Shown here piece by piece: positions 8,398-16,196 of a stretch of DNA of 64,000 nucleotides (the stretch's first letter is position 1; each line of letters starts with the position of its first letter). The notes below the pieces were generated by a model, which did no database searches, had not been told where the DNA came from, and saw nothing but the letters and a program-made list of their open reading frames with translations. The DNA is from Streptomyces sp. NBC_00448 (GTDB lineage Bacteria; Actinomycetota; Actinomycetes; Streptomycetales; Streptomycetaceae). A program made the translations under genes and the position numbers. The stretch covers positions 8,753,501 through 8,817,500 of the forward strand of contig NZ_CP107913.1 in assembly GCF_036014115.1 (NCBI RefSeq), in the 5' to 3' direction.

Positions 8398-9015
8398 GTG
8401 CACCTGACCATCCTCGCCGCCTCCGGCGCCACGGGCCTCGCGCTGACCCGCCAGGCGCTCGACCGCGGGCACACCGTCACCGCCGTCGCCCGTACCCCCG
8501 CGCGGATCACGGTCCCCGACGACCCGCGCCTGACCCGCGTCGCCGCCGACGTACGCGACCCCGCCTCCATCGCCGAAGCGCTGCGCGGGAGTCAGGTGGT
8601 GCTGTCCGGCCTCGGCGTGGCCAAGGGCGACCGGCCCGGCGCCCTGACGTCCGGCGCCCGCGCGGTGGTCGCCGCCGGACCCGAGCGGATCGTGTGGCTG
8701 GGCGCCTACGGCACCGGTCCCTCCGCCCGGTCGGCCGGTCCCGTCACCCGCACGCTCCTCAAAGCGCTCGGCGCCCAACTGCCCGACAAGGTCGCCGCGG
8801 ACGCCACCGTCCTCCAGGCCGGCGGCACGGTCTTCCACGCGGGGCCGCTCTCCAACGGCCCGCTCGGCCCGCGCCGGCGCACCACGGGCCTCGACGGCGC
8901 GCCCAGACGCCTTCTCCCCGCCCGGGTGAGCCGGGAGACGGTGGCCGCGGCCATGCTCGACGAGGCGGAGGACCCGCGCCACGCGGGCCGGATCGCCCTG
9001 CCGTTGAGCCGTTGA
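8398..9015 (+). CDS. NAD(P)H-binding (NmrA/SDR-like) protein
   Basis: A 205-residue atypical short-chain-dehydrogenase-fold protein. The dinucleotide-binding loop reads ILAASGATGLALTRQAL near the N-terminus (GxxGxxG-type), with acidic VAADVRDPASIAEAL later, as in NmrA/BVR-B relatives. Many such proteins bind NAD(P)H as redox sensors or act as reductases; no Tyr-x-x-x-Lys catalytic pair is evident, so catalysis is unproven. The start is GTG with AGGA seven bases upstream. Probably controlled by the divergent LysR protein. Confidence 0.82.
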   Translation: MHLTILAASGATGLALTRQALDRGHTVTAVARTPARITVPDDPRLTRVAADVRDPASIAEALRGSQVVLSGLGVAKGDRPGALTSGARAVVAAGPERIVWLGAYGTGPSARSAGPVTRTLLKALGAQLPDKVAADATVLQAGGTVFHAGPLSNGPLGPRRRTTGLDGAPRRLLPARVSRETVAAAMLDEAEDPRHAGRIALPLSR

Positions 9016-9141
9016 GAGCCACCGGGCCGCCGAACTGCCTTGCCGCAGAAGGCCGCTGACCGCCCCCGCCTCCCGTCCGGCAAGGGCGCGTCGGCGGTCA
9101 CGCCACCGGCGAACACGGCGGCCCGGGCCGTTCGGCGCGGC

Positions 9142-9147
9142 TAGCGT
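9142..9147 (+). promoter_or_regulatory. -10 box of leaderless hydrolase gene
   Basis: TAGCGT lies six bases before the ATG at 9154, with no ribosome binding site between them. Confidence 0.5.
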
Positions 9148-9153
9148 GGCGGC

Positions 9154-9882
9154 ATGAGCGACGTGGTGACGTACGAGGTCAACGGGGTGCGGCTGGTCGG
9201 CGACGCGGAGGGGCCGGCCGACGGGGCGGCGGTGCTGCTCCTGCACGGGCTGGGCGAGGACCGCGGCTCGTGGCGGGCCGTGTCGGCGGCGCTGGCGGCG
9301 GACGGCCTGCGGACCCTGGCCGTCGACATGCGTGGGCACGGCGAGAGCGACCACCCGGGGGAGTACGCGTACGAGGCCATGCGCGACGACGTCCTCGGCC
9401 TGATCGACGCGCTCGGGCAGGAGCAGGTGGTGATCGTCGCCCACTCGATGGGGACCGTGCCCGCCTCGCTGGTGGCGATGGACCGCCCGGCGGCCGTGGC
9501 GCGGCTGGTGCTGGAGGAGGGCCCGCTGCCCTTCCCCGCCGAGCCCCGCCGCCCGGTCCCCGAGGGCCCCGACGGCCCCACGCCGTACGACTGGCGGGTG
9601 GTGCGGGATGTCGCGGTGCAGCGCAACGCGCCGGCCGTCCGGCACTGGGACGGCCTCGCCGAGATCAGCGCGCCCACCCTGGTGATCGCCGGCGGCCCGG
9701 GCAGCCACCTGCCGCAGGACCAGCTCGCGCGGACCGCCGCGCGCATCCCGGACTCCCGCCTGGTGACGATCGACGCGGGACACATGGTGCACGACGAGCG
9801 CCCGGCGGAGTTCATCGAGACGGTGCGCGCGTTTCTCGGAAGCGCCCCCGGACCGCGGCGGACCGGGCCGGAAACCGCCTGA
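9154..9882 (+). CDS. Alpha/beta hydrolase
   Basis: A 242-residue alpha/beta-hydrolase-fold enzyme of the cytosolic lipase/esterase/haloperoxidase group. Visible parts are the oxyanion motif LLLHGLGEDRGSW, the nucleophile elbow AHSMGT (Ser about 110) and the C-terminal DAGHMVHDERP with the catalytic His (about 211). The acidic member is probably in the TLVIAGGPG region. The substrate is not predictable. It is convergent with the phosphotransferase gene, with 13 bases between the stops. The start is supported by the leaderless -10 box. Confidence 0.87.
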   Translation: MSDVVTYEVNGVRLVGDAEGPADGAAVLLLHGLGEDRGSWRAVSAALAADGLRTLAVDMRGHGESDHPGEYAYEAMRDDVLGLIDALGQEQVVIVAHSMGTVPASLVAMDRPAAVARLVLEEGPLPFPAEPRRPVPEGPDGPTPYDWRVVRDVAVQRNAPAVRHWDGLAEISAPTLVIAGGPGSHLPQDQLARTAARIPDSRLVTIDAGHMVHDERPAEFIETVRAFLGSAPGPRRTGPETA

Positions 9883-9895
9883 TGCGCGCGCCGGT

Positions 9896-10465
9896 TCAGC
9901 CGCTGACGTGCACCGCGATCGTCCGGGCGCAGGCCATCGGGTCGGCGCGGCTGGAGTCGACCTCCAGGTCGTAGCTGACTCCGGTGTGGACCAGCGTCGC
10001 CTGCCGCGCCGCCATGCCCGGGACCCGGTCGCCGCGCGCGGCCTCCCGGGCGGCGGCCACCGACGGGTCGCAGCGCACCCCCACCCACAGCACACCGAGC
10101 CCGGCCGTCGCGTCGCGCCAGCGGGCCTGGGAAGCGGCGCCGCCGAGGAAGACCTCGTCGATGACGAGGTGCGCGCCCGCGCGGGCGGTCGCGGCCATGC
10201 CCAGCGCCCACGCGTCGTCGAGCCGGCGGAACTCGGCGCCCGGCACCACCTCCCCGTCGGGCCCGAACGCGATGCCTTCACCGCCGTCCGGCCCCGGGCC
10301 GGACTCCGCGTCCTCCTCGCGCATGCGGGCCGGGAGCGCCTCGACCAGGGTGTCGGTGCCGAACGTCAGCCACGGCGGGCCGGGCAGCACGTCCTGCAGA
10401 GCGCGCGCGATACTGCTCTTCCCCGAACTGGAGCCGCCGTTCAGAATGATCACCTGGGTGGGCAT
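9896..10465 (-). CDS. Chloramphenicol phosphotransferase-like P-loop kinase
   Basis: A 189-residue P-loop protein with the Walker A motif LNGGSSSGKSS (residues 8-18) and the CPT-family layout: WLTFGTDTLVEALP, HLVIDEVFLG (Walker B) and VLWVGVRCDP. In S. venezuelae, CPT phosphorylates and inactivates chloramphenicol; many homologues act on unknown small molecules, so resistance is only a possibility here. It is read from a leaderless promoter (see 10472-10500), and that promoter overlaps the ribosome binding site of the divergent endonuclease-like gene. Confidence 0.8.
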   Translation of the reverse strand: MPTQVIILNGGSSSGKSSIARALQDVLPGPPWLTFGTDTLVEALPARMREEDAESGPGPDGGEGIAFGPDGEVVPGAEFRRLDDAWALGMAATARAGAHLVIDEVFLGGAASQARWRDATAGLGVLWVGVRCDPSVAAAREAARGDRVPGMAARQATLVHTGVSYDLEVDSSRADPMACARTIAVHVSG

Positions 10466-10471
10466 GTCGCC

Positions 10472-10500
10472 ACCGTAGGCAGGACGAACGGGGAGGTCCA
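10472..10500 (-). promoter_or_regulatory. Promoter of the phosphotransferase-like gene
   Basis: On the minus strand, -35 TGGACC (10500-10495), a 17-base spacer and -10 TACGGT (10477-10472) end six bases before the ATG at 10465. On the plus strand the same bases include the GGGAGG (10491-10496) of the gene starting at 10501. Confidence 0.6.
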
Positions 10501-11451
10501 GTGGATTCCGGCAGCGCGGACGGCACGACGGACGGCACGACGGGTGACGGGCGGGGCGAGCGGCGGGGCGACGGGCCGGACGCGCTGCGCGTGATGACCT
10601 GGAACCTGTGGTGGCGCTTCGGCGGCTGGCAGGAGCGGCGCGAGGCGATCCTGCGCACCCTCGAAGCCGAACGGCCGGACGTCCTGGGCCTTCAGGAGGT
10701 GTGGGCGAGCGGCGGTCCCGACGGGGCGGGCGGGGAGAACCTGGCGGAGTGGCTCGCCGAGCGCCTCGGCATGCACTGGGCCTGGTCGCGCGCGGCGGCG
10801 CAGGACCGCTGGCACGCCCGCAACGGCGGCGACACCAGCGTCGACGTCGGCGTGGCCGTACTGAGCCGGCACCCGATCCTGGCGACGGCCGAGCGCCGTC
10901 TGCCCACGCTGCCCGGCCACCGCGACGACGGCAAGACCGCGCTGCACGCCCTCCTCGACGTGCCCGGCGGGCCGCTGCCCTTCTTCACCACCCACCTCAA
11001 CTCCGGTGTCGCCGACTCCGCGGTGCGCTGCGCGCAGGTCCGCGAGCTGGCCGCGTTCGTCGCCGAGCACGCCCACGGGCCCTACCCGCCGGTCGTCACC
11101 GGCGACTTCAACGCCGAGCCCGACTTCGACGAGGTGCGGCTGATCTGCGGCTACAAGACCGCGCCCGCCGTCCCCGGGCTGGTGCTCCTCGACGCCTGGC
11201 GGTTCGCCGATCCCGCGCTGCCGCAGGGCACCTGGGACATCAGCAACGAGTACGCGGTGAACTTCGGGGATCGCCCGAGCTGTATCGACTACATCCTCGT
11301 CGGCCTGCCGGGCCCGGACAGCCGCGGCTGGGTCCGTACCGCCCGCCGCGCCGGCGACCGGCAGGTGGCCGGGGTGTGGCCCTCCGACCACGCCGCCGTG
11401 ATCGCGGAACTCGCCCTGCCGGAGCCGTCGTTGAAGCTGAGCGGCGCCTGA
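10501..11451 (+). CDS. Endonuclease/exonuclease/phosphatase family protein
   Basis: A 316-residue member of the DNase I / sphingomyelinase-like metallohydrolase family. Catalytic motifs are present in order: VMTWNLWW (about residue 32), the metal-binding Glu in VLGLQEVW (about 65), FFTTHLNS (about 163), GDFNAEPD (about 201) and SDHAAV (about 298). The family cuts nucleic acids or phosphate esters. There is no signal peptide or membrane segment, so it should act in the cytosol; the first 28 residues are Gly/Asp-rich. The start is GTG with GGGAGG five bases upstream. The substrate is unknown. Confidence 0.85.
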   Translation: MDSGSADGTTDGTTGDGRGERRGDGPDALRVMTWNLWWRFGGWQERREAILRTLEAERPDVLGLQEVWASGGPDGAGGENLAEWLAERLGMHWAWSRAAAQDRWHARNGGDTSVDVGVAVLSRHPILATAERRLPTLPGHRDDGKTALHALLDVPGGPLPFFTTHLNSGVADSAVRCAQVRELAAFVAEHAHGPYPPVVTGDFNAEPDFDEVRLICGYKTAPAVPGLVLLDAWRFADPALPQGTWDISNEYAVNFGDRPSCIDYILVGLPGPDSRGWVRTARRAGDRQVAGVWPSDHAAVIAELALPEPSLKLSGA

Positions 11452-11466
11452 TCCCGGGCGTCCGGG

Positions 11467-12405
11467 TCAGCGCCACTCGACGGCGAACGCGCGGGCCGGG
11501 TTCGCCACGAAGATCGCCTCGGCGGCGTCCTCGCCCAGGGCGGCGGTGACCCGGGGCCGCAGCACCCGCAGCAGGTAGGGGATGCCGGGGGAGCCGCCGG
11601 TCGAAGCGCGGGCGGAGGCGAGGACGTTGTCGCCGCCGAGCAGGATCTGGCCGGTGTGCCCTGCCGCGGCGAGTTCCGTGAGGCAGTCCAACAGCCGCCA
11701 GTCGGTGCCGTGATGGGCGCGGGAGGGCCCGTCGAAGGCGAGGAACGCGCCGGAGGCGGCCAGTTCGCGGTGGATGCCGGAGTCGGGGAACCGGTTGAGG
11801 TGGCCGAGCAGGATGCTGGTCACCGGGACGCCCAACTCGCCGTGCAGCAGCGCGAGTACATCGACCGCGGCGGTGCCCATCTCGTGGTGGACGCCGATCG
11901 GCGCGCCCGTGGCGTGGTGCGCCCGCGCCGCCGCCGTCATCACCTCGCGGGTGTGCCCGTCCAGGCCGTGGAACATCCCGGCCACCTTGATCATGCCCGC
12001 CTTCGCGTCGCCGCGCGGCCCGTCCGGATCGTCGCCGGCGAGCATGCCCTCGGCCAACTCGGCGGTGAAGAAGGCCGCGAGGCCGTCCGACCGCAGCCGG
12101 TCCAGCAGCGCGGGAGCGTAGTGCGTGACCTGGTGCAGGCCGGTCGCCGCCACCACATGCACCCCGGCCGCCCTCGACAGCGCGGGCAGTCCGGCGGCCG
12201 TGCGGCCCAGCCCGAACGGTGTCCACTGCGCCACCGCCGCGCCGCCCACTGCCCGGAACGCCGCCAACTCCGCCTCCGCGGCGGCCGGATCGTCCAGTTC
12301 CTGCCCGGCGAACGCGGGCGCGGCGAAGAACAGGTGGTCGTGCGCGTCGGTCACCCCGAGCCGCTCGGGCGCGATGTCGCCGAGCACCGTGCGTACGGTC
12401 TTCAC
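11467..12405 (-). CDS. Phosphotriesterase-family metallohydrolase
   Basis: A 312-residue amidohydrolase-superfamily protein of the phosphotriesterase/lactonase type. The whole metal site can be traced: HDH in VTDAHDHLFF (about residue 22), the bridging Lys in GMIKVAG, His in GVHHEMG and in LLGHLNRF, and Asp in LLGGDN. The family hydrolyses lactones, phosphotriesters or related esters. Its GTG start overlaps the previous stop by four bases (GTGA), so it is the last gene of a coupled three-gene operon with DUF4865 and carboxymuconolactone decarboxylase-like proteins. The substrate is unknown; lactonase is a reasonable guess. Confidence 0.83.
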   Translation of the reverse strand: MKTVRTVLGDIAPERLGVTDAHDHLFFAAPAFAGQELDDPAAAEAELAAFRAVGGAAVAQWTPFGLGRTAAGLPALSRAAGVHVVAATGLHQVTHYAPALLDRLRSDGLAAFFTAELAEGMLAGDDPDGPRGDAKAGMIKVAGMFHGLDGHTREVMTAAARAHHATGAPIGVHHEMGTAAVDVLALLHGELGVPVTSILLGHLNRFPDSGIHRELAASGAFLAFDGPSRAHHGTDWRLLDCLTELAAAGHTGQILLGGDNVLASARASTGGSPGIPYLLRVLRPRVTAALGEDAAEAIFVANPARAFAVEWR

Positions 12406-12875
12406 CCGGCACCGCCGTCCGCGCCGCTGCCGCTGCCGCTGCCGACGCCGATGGCCGTGCCGGTGTCGTTCGCCGAGCCGCCCTCCGGGGTCACCCCGAG
12501 GTCGGCAAAGGCCGCCGCGGCGACCCGCAGCCCCGCCAGCGCCTTGGGCACGCCGACGTACGGCGCGAGGTGCACCATCACCTCGACGATCTCCGCGGGG
12601 GCGATGCCGGTCCGCAGCGAGTTGCGGACGTGGTCGTCGAGTTGGGGCTCCACGCCGCCGAGCGCGGTGAGCGCGGCGAGGTTCGCGACGAGGCGGTCCC
12701 GCAGGGCGAGGCCGTCGCGCTGGTAGGTGCCGCCGAACAGCGCGGTGACGATCCAGTCGGCGAACCCCGGCGCCAGGGTGTCCAGCGGGGACAAGGTGCC
12801 CTCGACGGTGCCCGGTCCGGCGAGTTCGCCGAGCAGCCGGTAGCCCGCCTCGCGATCGATCTTCGCCTGCTTCAC
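12402..12875 (-). CDS. Carboxymuconolactone decarboxylase family protein
   Basis: A 157-residue all-helical CMD/AhpD-like protein. The conserved region runs from FADWIVTALFGGTYQRDGLALRDRLV through VRNSLRTGIAPAEIVEVMVHLAPYVGVPKA, which resembles the decarboxylase of the beta-ketoadipate pathway; the paired cysteines of AhpD peroxidases are absent. The last 30 residues are a Gly/Ser tail. The start is GTG at 12875, with GGGAGG five bases upstream, and it overlaps the DUF4865 stop as GTGA. Its role with the other two operon members is unknown. Confidence 0.85.
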   Translation of the reverse strand: MKQAKIDREAGYRLLGELAGPGTVEGTLSPLDTLAPGFADWIVTALFGGTYQRDGLALRDRLVANLAALTALGGVEPQLDDHVRNSLRTGIAPAEIVEVMVHLAPYVGVPKALAGLRVAAAAFADLGVTPEGGSANDTGTAIGVGSGSGSGADGGAG

Positions 12876-13459
12876 CACTGCCTCCCGGTGTCGATGGCGT
12901 CCAGTTCGGGCCGCGACAGGTGCAGCACCTGGAAGCGCTCGGCCCCGGGCTCCTCGGGCGCGGCGTCCCGCCACAGCGTGAAACGCAGCAACTCCCAGTG
13001 CCGCGGGTCGACCAGCAGGGCGGCGGAGTGCGCGCCGGGCCGTGCGGCCACCTCCCGCAGCTCCGCCAACTCGCGTGCGACGGCCTCCGCGAGCGGTTCG
13101 CCGGCGGCCACTTGCCGGGCCGCTCGGGTGGCGGCGGCCGGCGGCTGCGCCACCTCCGGACCGCGTTCGAAGCCGAGCCCGGTCCAGTGCTCGACCGTCG
13201 GGCGGCCGAAGTCGTCCACCAGGGAACGGAATCCGGGTCCCCACAGGAAGCTGTTCATGCCCTGGGCGGTGTTCCACAGGTAGAAGGGCGCGTACTCGTT
13301 CACCGGCGAGCCGTCGGTGCCGCGCTCCCGGATCAGGTACGCCTTCTGCCCCAACCCCGGGAAGGCGTCGAGCAGATGGCCACGAGTCGCGACCCGCTGT
13401 CTGATGATGCCCATGTCGTAGTCGGCGGGCAGGGCGATGCGGTAGTTCATGCCGTGCAC
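12872..13459 (-). CDS. DUF4865 family protein
   Basis: A 195-residue protein recognisable by the DUF4865 opening NYRIALPADYDMGIIRQRV and by YAPFYLWNTAQGMNSFLWG. The function of this family is not established. It often occurs beside TetR regulators in actinobacteria, as here. I chose GTG at 13459, which gives the start MHGMNYRI with GAGGGAG nine bases upstream; the ATG at 13450 is the alternative. It is the first gene of the coupled DUF4865-CMD-phosphotriesterase operon. A perfect inverted repeat lies about 75 bases upstream. Confidence 0.8.
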   Translation of the reverse strand: MHGMNYRIALPADYDMGIIRQRVATRGHLLDAFPGLGQKAYLIRERGTDGSPVNEYAPFYLWNTAQGMNSFLWGPGFRSLVDDFGRPTVEHWTGLGFERGPEVAQPPAAATRAARQVAAGEPLAEAVARELAELREVAARPGAHSAALLVDPRHWELLRFTLWRDAAPEEPGAERFQVLHLSRPELDAIDTGRQW

Positions 13460-13534
13460 GGGTGGATGCTCCCTCGTCCGGTACGAGCCGTCGCGCGGGT
13501 GCGCGCGGGTGCGTACGCGTCCTCGTGTCGTGGT

Positions 13535-13555
13535 GCCCGCACGTCTCGTGCGGGC
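13535..13555. promoter_or_regulatory. Perfect inverted repeat upstream of the DUF4865 operon
   Basis: Arms GCCCGCACG (13535-13543) and CGTGCGGGC (13547-13555) flank three bases. It could be the terminator of the TetR gene or an operator for the operon. There is no T-rich tail on the minus strand, which leaves the choice open. Confidence 0.55.
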
Positions 13556-13682
13556 CAAGTGCCTTGACGGGCACAGCGGTTCGGGCCCTCGGCCGGTGTA
13601 CGGCGACGGACGGCCGTACGGTCGCGGGCCGGTGCCGCGTTGATCAGGCGGCCGGGTGAAGCGGCAGGATGAAGCAGCCGGG

Positions 13683-14258
13683 TCAGGCGGCCGGGTCGGT
13701 CGCGGCGGCTCGGAGCAGGCCGAGCGCACCGCGCACCGCCTGGTCGAACGGTTCGCGGTCGCCGGCCGCGCGGGCGAGTACGTAACCGCCCTGGACGACC
13801 GCGGCCAGCGCCGCTGCCGTGTCGCCCGCGTCGATCTCCGGGCGCAGCTCCCCGGCCGCGATGCCGTCGGCGACGATCCCGGCGAGCCGTCCGCGCAGCC
13901 ACGCGAACGTGTCGCGGACGGGCTCCCTCAGCTCGTCGCTGGCGATCACCTCCGGGTCCATCGCCATCCGGCCGACCCGGCAGCCGCGCAGCGGCTCCCG
14001 CTCGCGCATCAGATACGCGCCGACCCGCGCCACCGCGGTGTCGCCCTCGGCGAGCTGCGCGTCGGCCTGCGCCCGCAACTGCGCCGCGCTGCGCCGCATC
14101 GCCGCGGCCGCGAGGTCGGGCTTGCCCTTGAAGTGGTGGTACATGCTGCCCTGCCCGGCACCGGCCCGCTCCTGGATGGCCTTCGGGCTGGTGCCGACGT
14201 ACCCGCGCTCCCAGAGCAGTTCCTGCGCGCTTGCGACGAGGCGTTCCGCGGTGTCCAT
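13683..14258 (-). CDS. TetR family transcriptional regulator
   Basis: A 191-residue TetR-type repressor. The N-terminal helix-turn-helix is clear (LLWERGYVGTSPKAIQERAGAGQGSMYHHFKGKPDL), followed by a helical ligand domain typical of the AcrR/YxaF-like group. I chose ATG at 14258 because the ATG at 14273 lies inside the palindromic operator and -10 region, where transcription cannot yet have begun. It probably represses itself and perhaps the DUF4865 operon just downstream. The ligand is unknown. Confidence 0.85.
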   Translation of the reverse strand: MDTAERLVASAQELLWERGYVGTSPKAIQERAGAGQGSMYHHFKGKPDLAAAAMRRSAAQLRAQADAQLAEGDTAVARVGAYLMREREPLRGCRVGRMAMDPEVIASDELREPVRDTFAWLRGRLAGIVADGIAAGELRPEIDAGDTAAALAAVVQGGYVLARAAGDREPFDQAVRGALGLLRAAATDPAA

Positions 14259-14267
14259 GACCTCATC

Positions 14268-14285
14268 GTACATACTAGTAGGTAC
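14268..14285. promoter_or_regulatory. Palindromic operator at the TetR promoter
   Basis: An 18-base palindrome with one mismatched pair, GTACNTACTAGTANGTAC, lies just upstream of the TetR start. It contains the -10-like TAGTAT (14277-14272, minus strand), so a bound dimer would block transcription. It is far more AT-rich than its surroundings. Confidence 0.7.
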
Positions 14286-14379
14286 AGAACCAAGCCCGAA
14301 GAACGGCGGCGGGTGGACCCCGCCGCCGACCGGACCCGGAAGTGGACCCGGAAATGGGCCCGGAATGTGGTCGGGTGCG

Positions 14380-14949
14380 TCAGGCGAAGTACACGTCGGA
14401 CCCGGCGACCACCGTGCCGAAGCGGGGGAAGTTCAGCGCCACCGCCGCCTCGTGCTCGGCCGCCGTCAGCCCCGACATCGCGTCGTGCGCGAACACCAGT
14501 CGGTAGCCGAGGTCGGCGGCGGCCCGCGCGGTGGACTCCACGCCCATGTTCGTGGCGATCCCGGCGAGCACCAGGGTGTCGATGCCGCGCTCCCGCAGGC
14601 GCGCGTCCAACTCGGTGCCCTGGAAAGCCCCGACCGTGCGCTTGACCAGCAGCGCGTCCGCGACCGCGGCGACCTGCGGCACCAGATCGCTGCCGGGTGG
14701 CTGCTCGGCCGCGCCCGACCGGCGCGCCCGCACCGCCACCACCGGCGCGCCCGCCGCGCGGAAGGCCGCCGCCAGCCGCACCGCCGCGGCGACCACCTCC
14801 GACCCCGGGTGCGGGGCCAGCGGCAGCGCGACGATCCGGTCCATCAGGTCGACGAGCACGAGGGCGGTACGGGCGGGGTCGAGGCCCGGCGCGAGCGGGG
14901 ACTCGCGGGTGTCGCCGGCCGCGCGGTAGTCGTGATCATGTGCGGTCAT
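14380..14949 (-). CDS. Isochorismatase-family hydrolase lacking the catalytic Cys
   Basis: A 189-residue member of the cysteine-hydrolase (isochorismatase-like) superfamily. The Asp (TALVLVDLMDRI) and Lys (LLVKRTVGAF) of the usual triad are present, and the cis-peptide loop reads IATNMGVESTARAA. The normal Cys two residues after TN is Gly, as in true isochorismatases and some sister groups, so a nicotinamidase-type mechanism is unlikely. The substrate is unknown. The start at 14949 fits a leaderless promoter. The TetR gene lies downstream on the same strand and has its own promoter. Confidence 0.83.
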   Translation of the reverse strand: MTAHDHDYRAAGDTRESPLAPGLDPARTALVLVDLMDRIVALPLAPHPGSEVVAAAVRLAAAFRAAGAPVVAVRARRSGAAEQPPGSDLVPQVAAVADALLVKRTVGAFQGTELDARLRERGIDTLVLAGIATNMGVESTARAAADLGYRLVFAHDAMSGLTAAEHEAAVALNFPRFGTVVAGSDVYFA

Positions 14950-14955
14950 GATCGG

Positions 14956-14961
14956 ACCCTA
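14956..14961 (-). promoter_or_regulatory. -10 box of leaderless isochorismatase-like gene
   Basis: On the minus strand TAGGGT (14961-14956) ends six bases before the ATG at 14949; no ribosome binding site is present. Confidence 0.5.
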
Positions 14962-15177
14962 CCGGCCGGGCCCGCTTCGCGCGTACGGATCGAACGGGGT
15001 GGTGTGGTAGGGCAGTTGGGGCGGGTGAGGATCGCATCCGGCACCGCGCGGACCCGGTGCCGGACCGGCCGCCATAGCGCATCCGGGCGCCCCCGCGTGC
15101 GGCTTCCGCCTTCTTCTGCCGGGTGGGTCCAACACCGATAGGCTGGAAGCGGACGACGATGTGGGAGGAGTCAGGAC

Positions 15178-15417
15178 GTGGCTGAGAGCACCATCGGACA
15201 GCCGTTGGCCAACGGGAAGAAGCCCCAGGTGGATCTGACCGGGGCCGAGTGGCTGTCCAGCAGCCAGGGCACCGGGGATGTGCAGATCGCTTTCGTGGAG
15301 GGGTACATCGCGATGCGTGACGGCCGCAACCCCGAGGGGCCCGCGCTGATCTTCACCCCCGCGGAATGGCGTGCCTTCGTGCTGGGCGCCCGCGACGGCG
15401 AGTTCGATCTGACCTGA
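15178..15417 (+). CDS. DUF397 domain protein
   Basis: A 79-residue protein made almost entirely of one DUF397 domain: GAEWLSSSQG near the start, then VEGYIAMRDGRNPEGPALIFTPAEWRAFVLGARDGEFD. In streptomycetes DUF397 proteins often pair with XRE-type regulators and affect development (BldB is a distant relative), but no such regulator is adjacent. The start is GTG with a GGGAGGAG ribosome binding site about eight bases upstream. TAGGCT about 40 bases upstream may be its -10 box. Confidence 0.85.
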   Translation: MAESTIGQPLANGKKPQVDLTGAEWLSSSQGTGDVQIAFVEGYIAMRDGRNPEGPALIFTPAEWRAFVLGARDGEFDLT

Positions 15418-15428
15418 CCCCTCGGGGC

Positions 15429-15456
15429 GGTGGGTTCCGCGGTCGCGGGACCCACC
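15429..15456. terminator. Hairpin between convergent DUF397 and isomerase-like genes
   Basis: Thirteen-base arms (15429-15441 and 15444-15456) pair at 12 positions plus one G-T, with a two-base loop. Their position between two stop codons suggests a bidirectional terminator. There is no T tract. Confidence 0.6.
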
Positions 15457-15500
15457 TGCCGACGACGCGCTGCCGCGCGGTTCCCGCTTCGGCCGCGCGC

Positions 15501-16196
15501 CTACGGCCAGTTGCCCAGCGGCGGCAGCGGACCGCCGCGCAGCGGCTCTTCGGGGTGCCGCCCGGCCAGCCACGCGGCGAGGTCGGTGAGGCGGCCCTCG
15601 ACGGACAGCGGTGACCCGGAGCCGTGCGACCAGCGGAAGTCCGCGTCCGTGGCGGTGAGCGACACCCGGTATCCGTCCGGCACGCGGGGCGCGAGGAAGC
15701 CGATGAGGTGGGTGCACAGCGGTGTCGACCACGCGTGGGTGTGGTAGCCGAGGTCCGCGTCGGCCGTGTGGATCTCCAACTCCCGCCACCAGGCGAGCCC
15801 GGCGTCGCGCAGGGTGCCGTCGCGGTAGCGGACCGGCCGCTCCCAGTCGTCCGGCCCGACCAGGGACCAGGACGCCTCGACCTCGTCCAGCGCGTCCGCG
15901 AGCGCGGGCGCGAGCTGCTGCACCGGGCGCCGGTGCCCGGCCTCGATGGCGGCGTCACGGGTGGGGCGCCCCCCGTCGTAGACGTCGATGAGCTTGCCGC
16001 GCAGGGCGTAACGGGCCTGCCGGGCAAGGGCGAGGCCGACCCCCTCGATGTGGGTGAGCACATGGCCGCGGCTCCAGCCGGGCAGCGGGCTCGGCCCGCG
16101 CAGTACCTCGTCGGTGAGAGCCGGCAGCAGGGCGCGCAGCCGCGACTGCCCCTCGGCGAGCGCCGCCTGGAGATCGGCGGGTGCGGTTCCGGTCAC
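15501..16196 (-). CDS. Maleylpyruvate isomerase N-terminal domain (mycothiol-dependent) protein
   Basis: A 231-residue DinB-like metal-binding protein of the mycothiol-dependent maleylpyruvate isomerase family. Features are PLPGWSRGHVLTHIEGVGLALARQ (with one of the metal His residues), WRELEIHTADADLGY and a C-terminal SCP2-like part ending GRHPEEPLRGG. Such proteins use mycothiol, the actinobacterial thiol, as cofactor or substrate; the exact reaction is unknown. The GTG start overlaps the stop of the oxidase-like gene as GTGA, so the two are translated together; a GTG six bases earlier is also possible. Confidence 0.82.
   Translation of the reverse strand: MTGTAPADLQAALAEGQSRLRALLPALTDEVLRGPSPLPGWSRGHVLTHIEGVGLALARQARYALRGKLIDVYDGGRPTRDAAIEAGHRRPVQQLAPALADALDEVEASWSLVGPDDWERPVRYRDGTLRDAGLAWWRELEIHTADADLGYHTHAWSTPLCTHLIGFLAPRVPDGYRVSLTATDADFRWSHGSGSPLSVEGRLTDLAAWLAGRHPEEPLRGGPLPPLGNWP

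Noticed and set aside
7222..10281. A 1019-codon open frame on the minus strand
   Set aside because: Only its last 311 codons (LysR) resemble a protein. The rest runs antisense through the NAD(P)-binding, hydrolase and phosphotransferase-like genes; it is a GC-rich shadow frame.
9896..10465. Definite chloramphenicol resistance gene
   Set aside because: The family includes many P-loop kinases of unknown substrate and no antibiotic cluster surrounds it.
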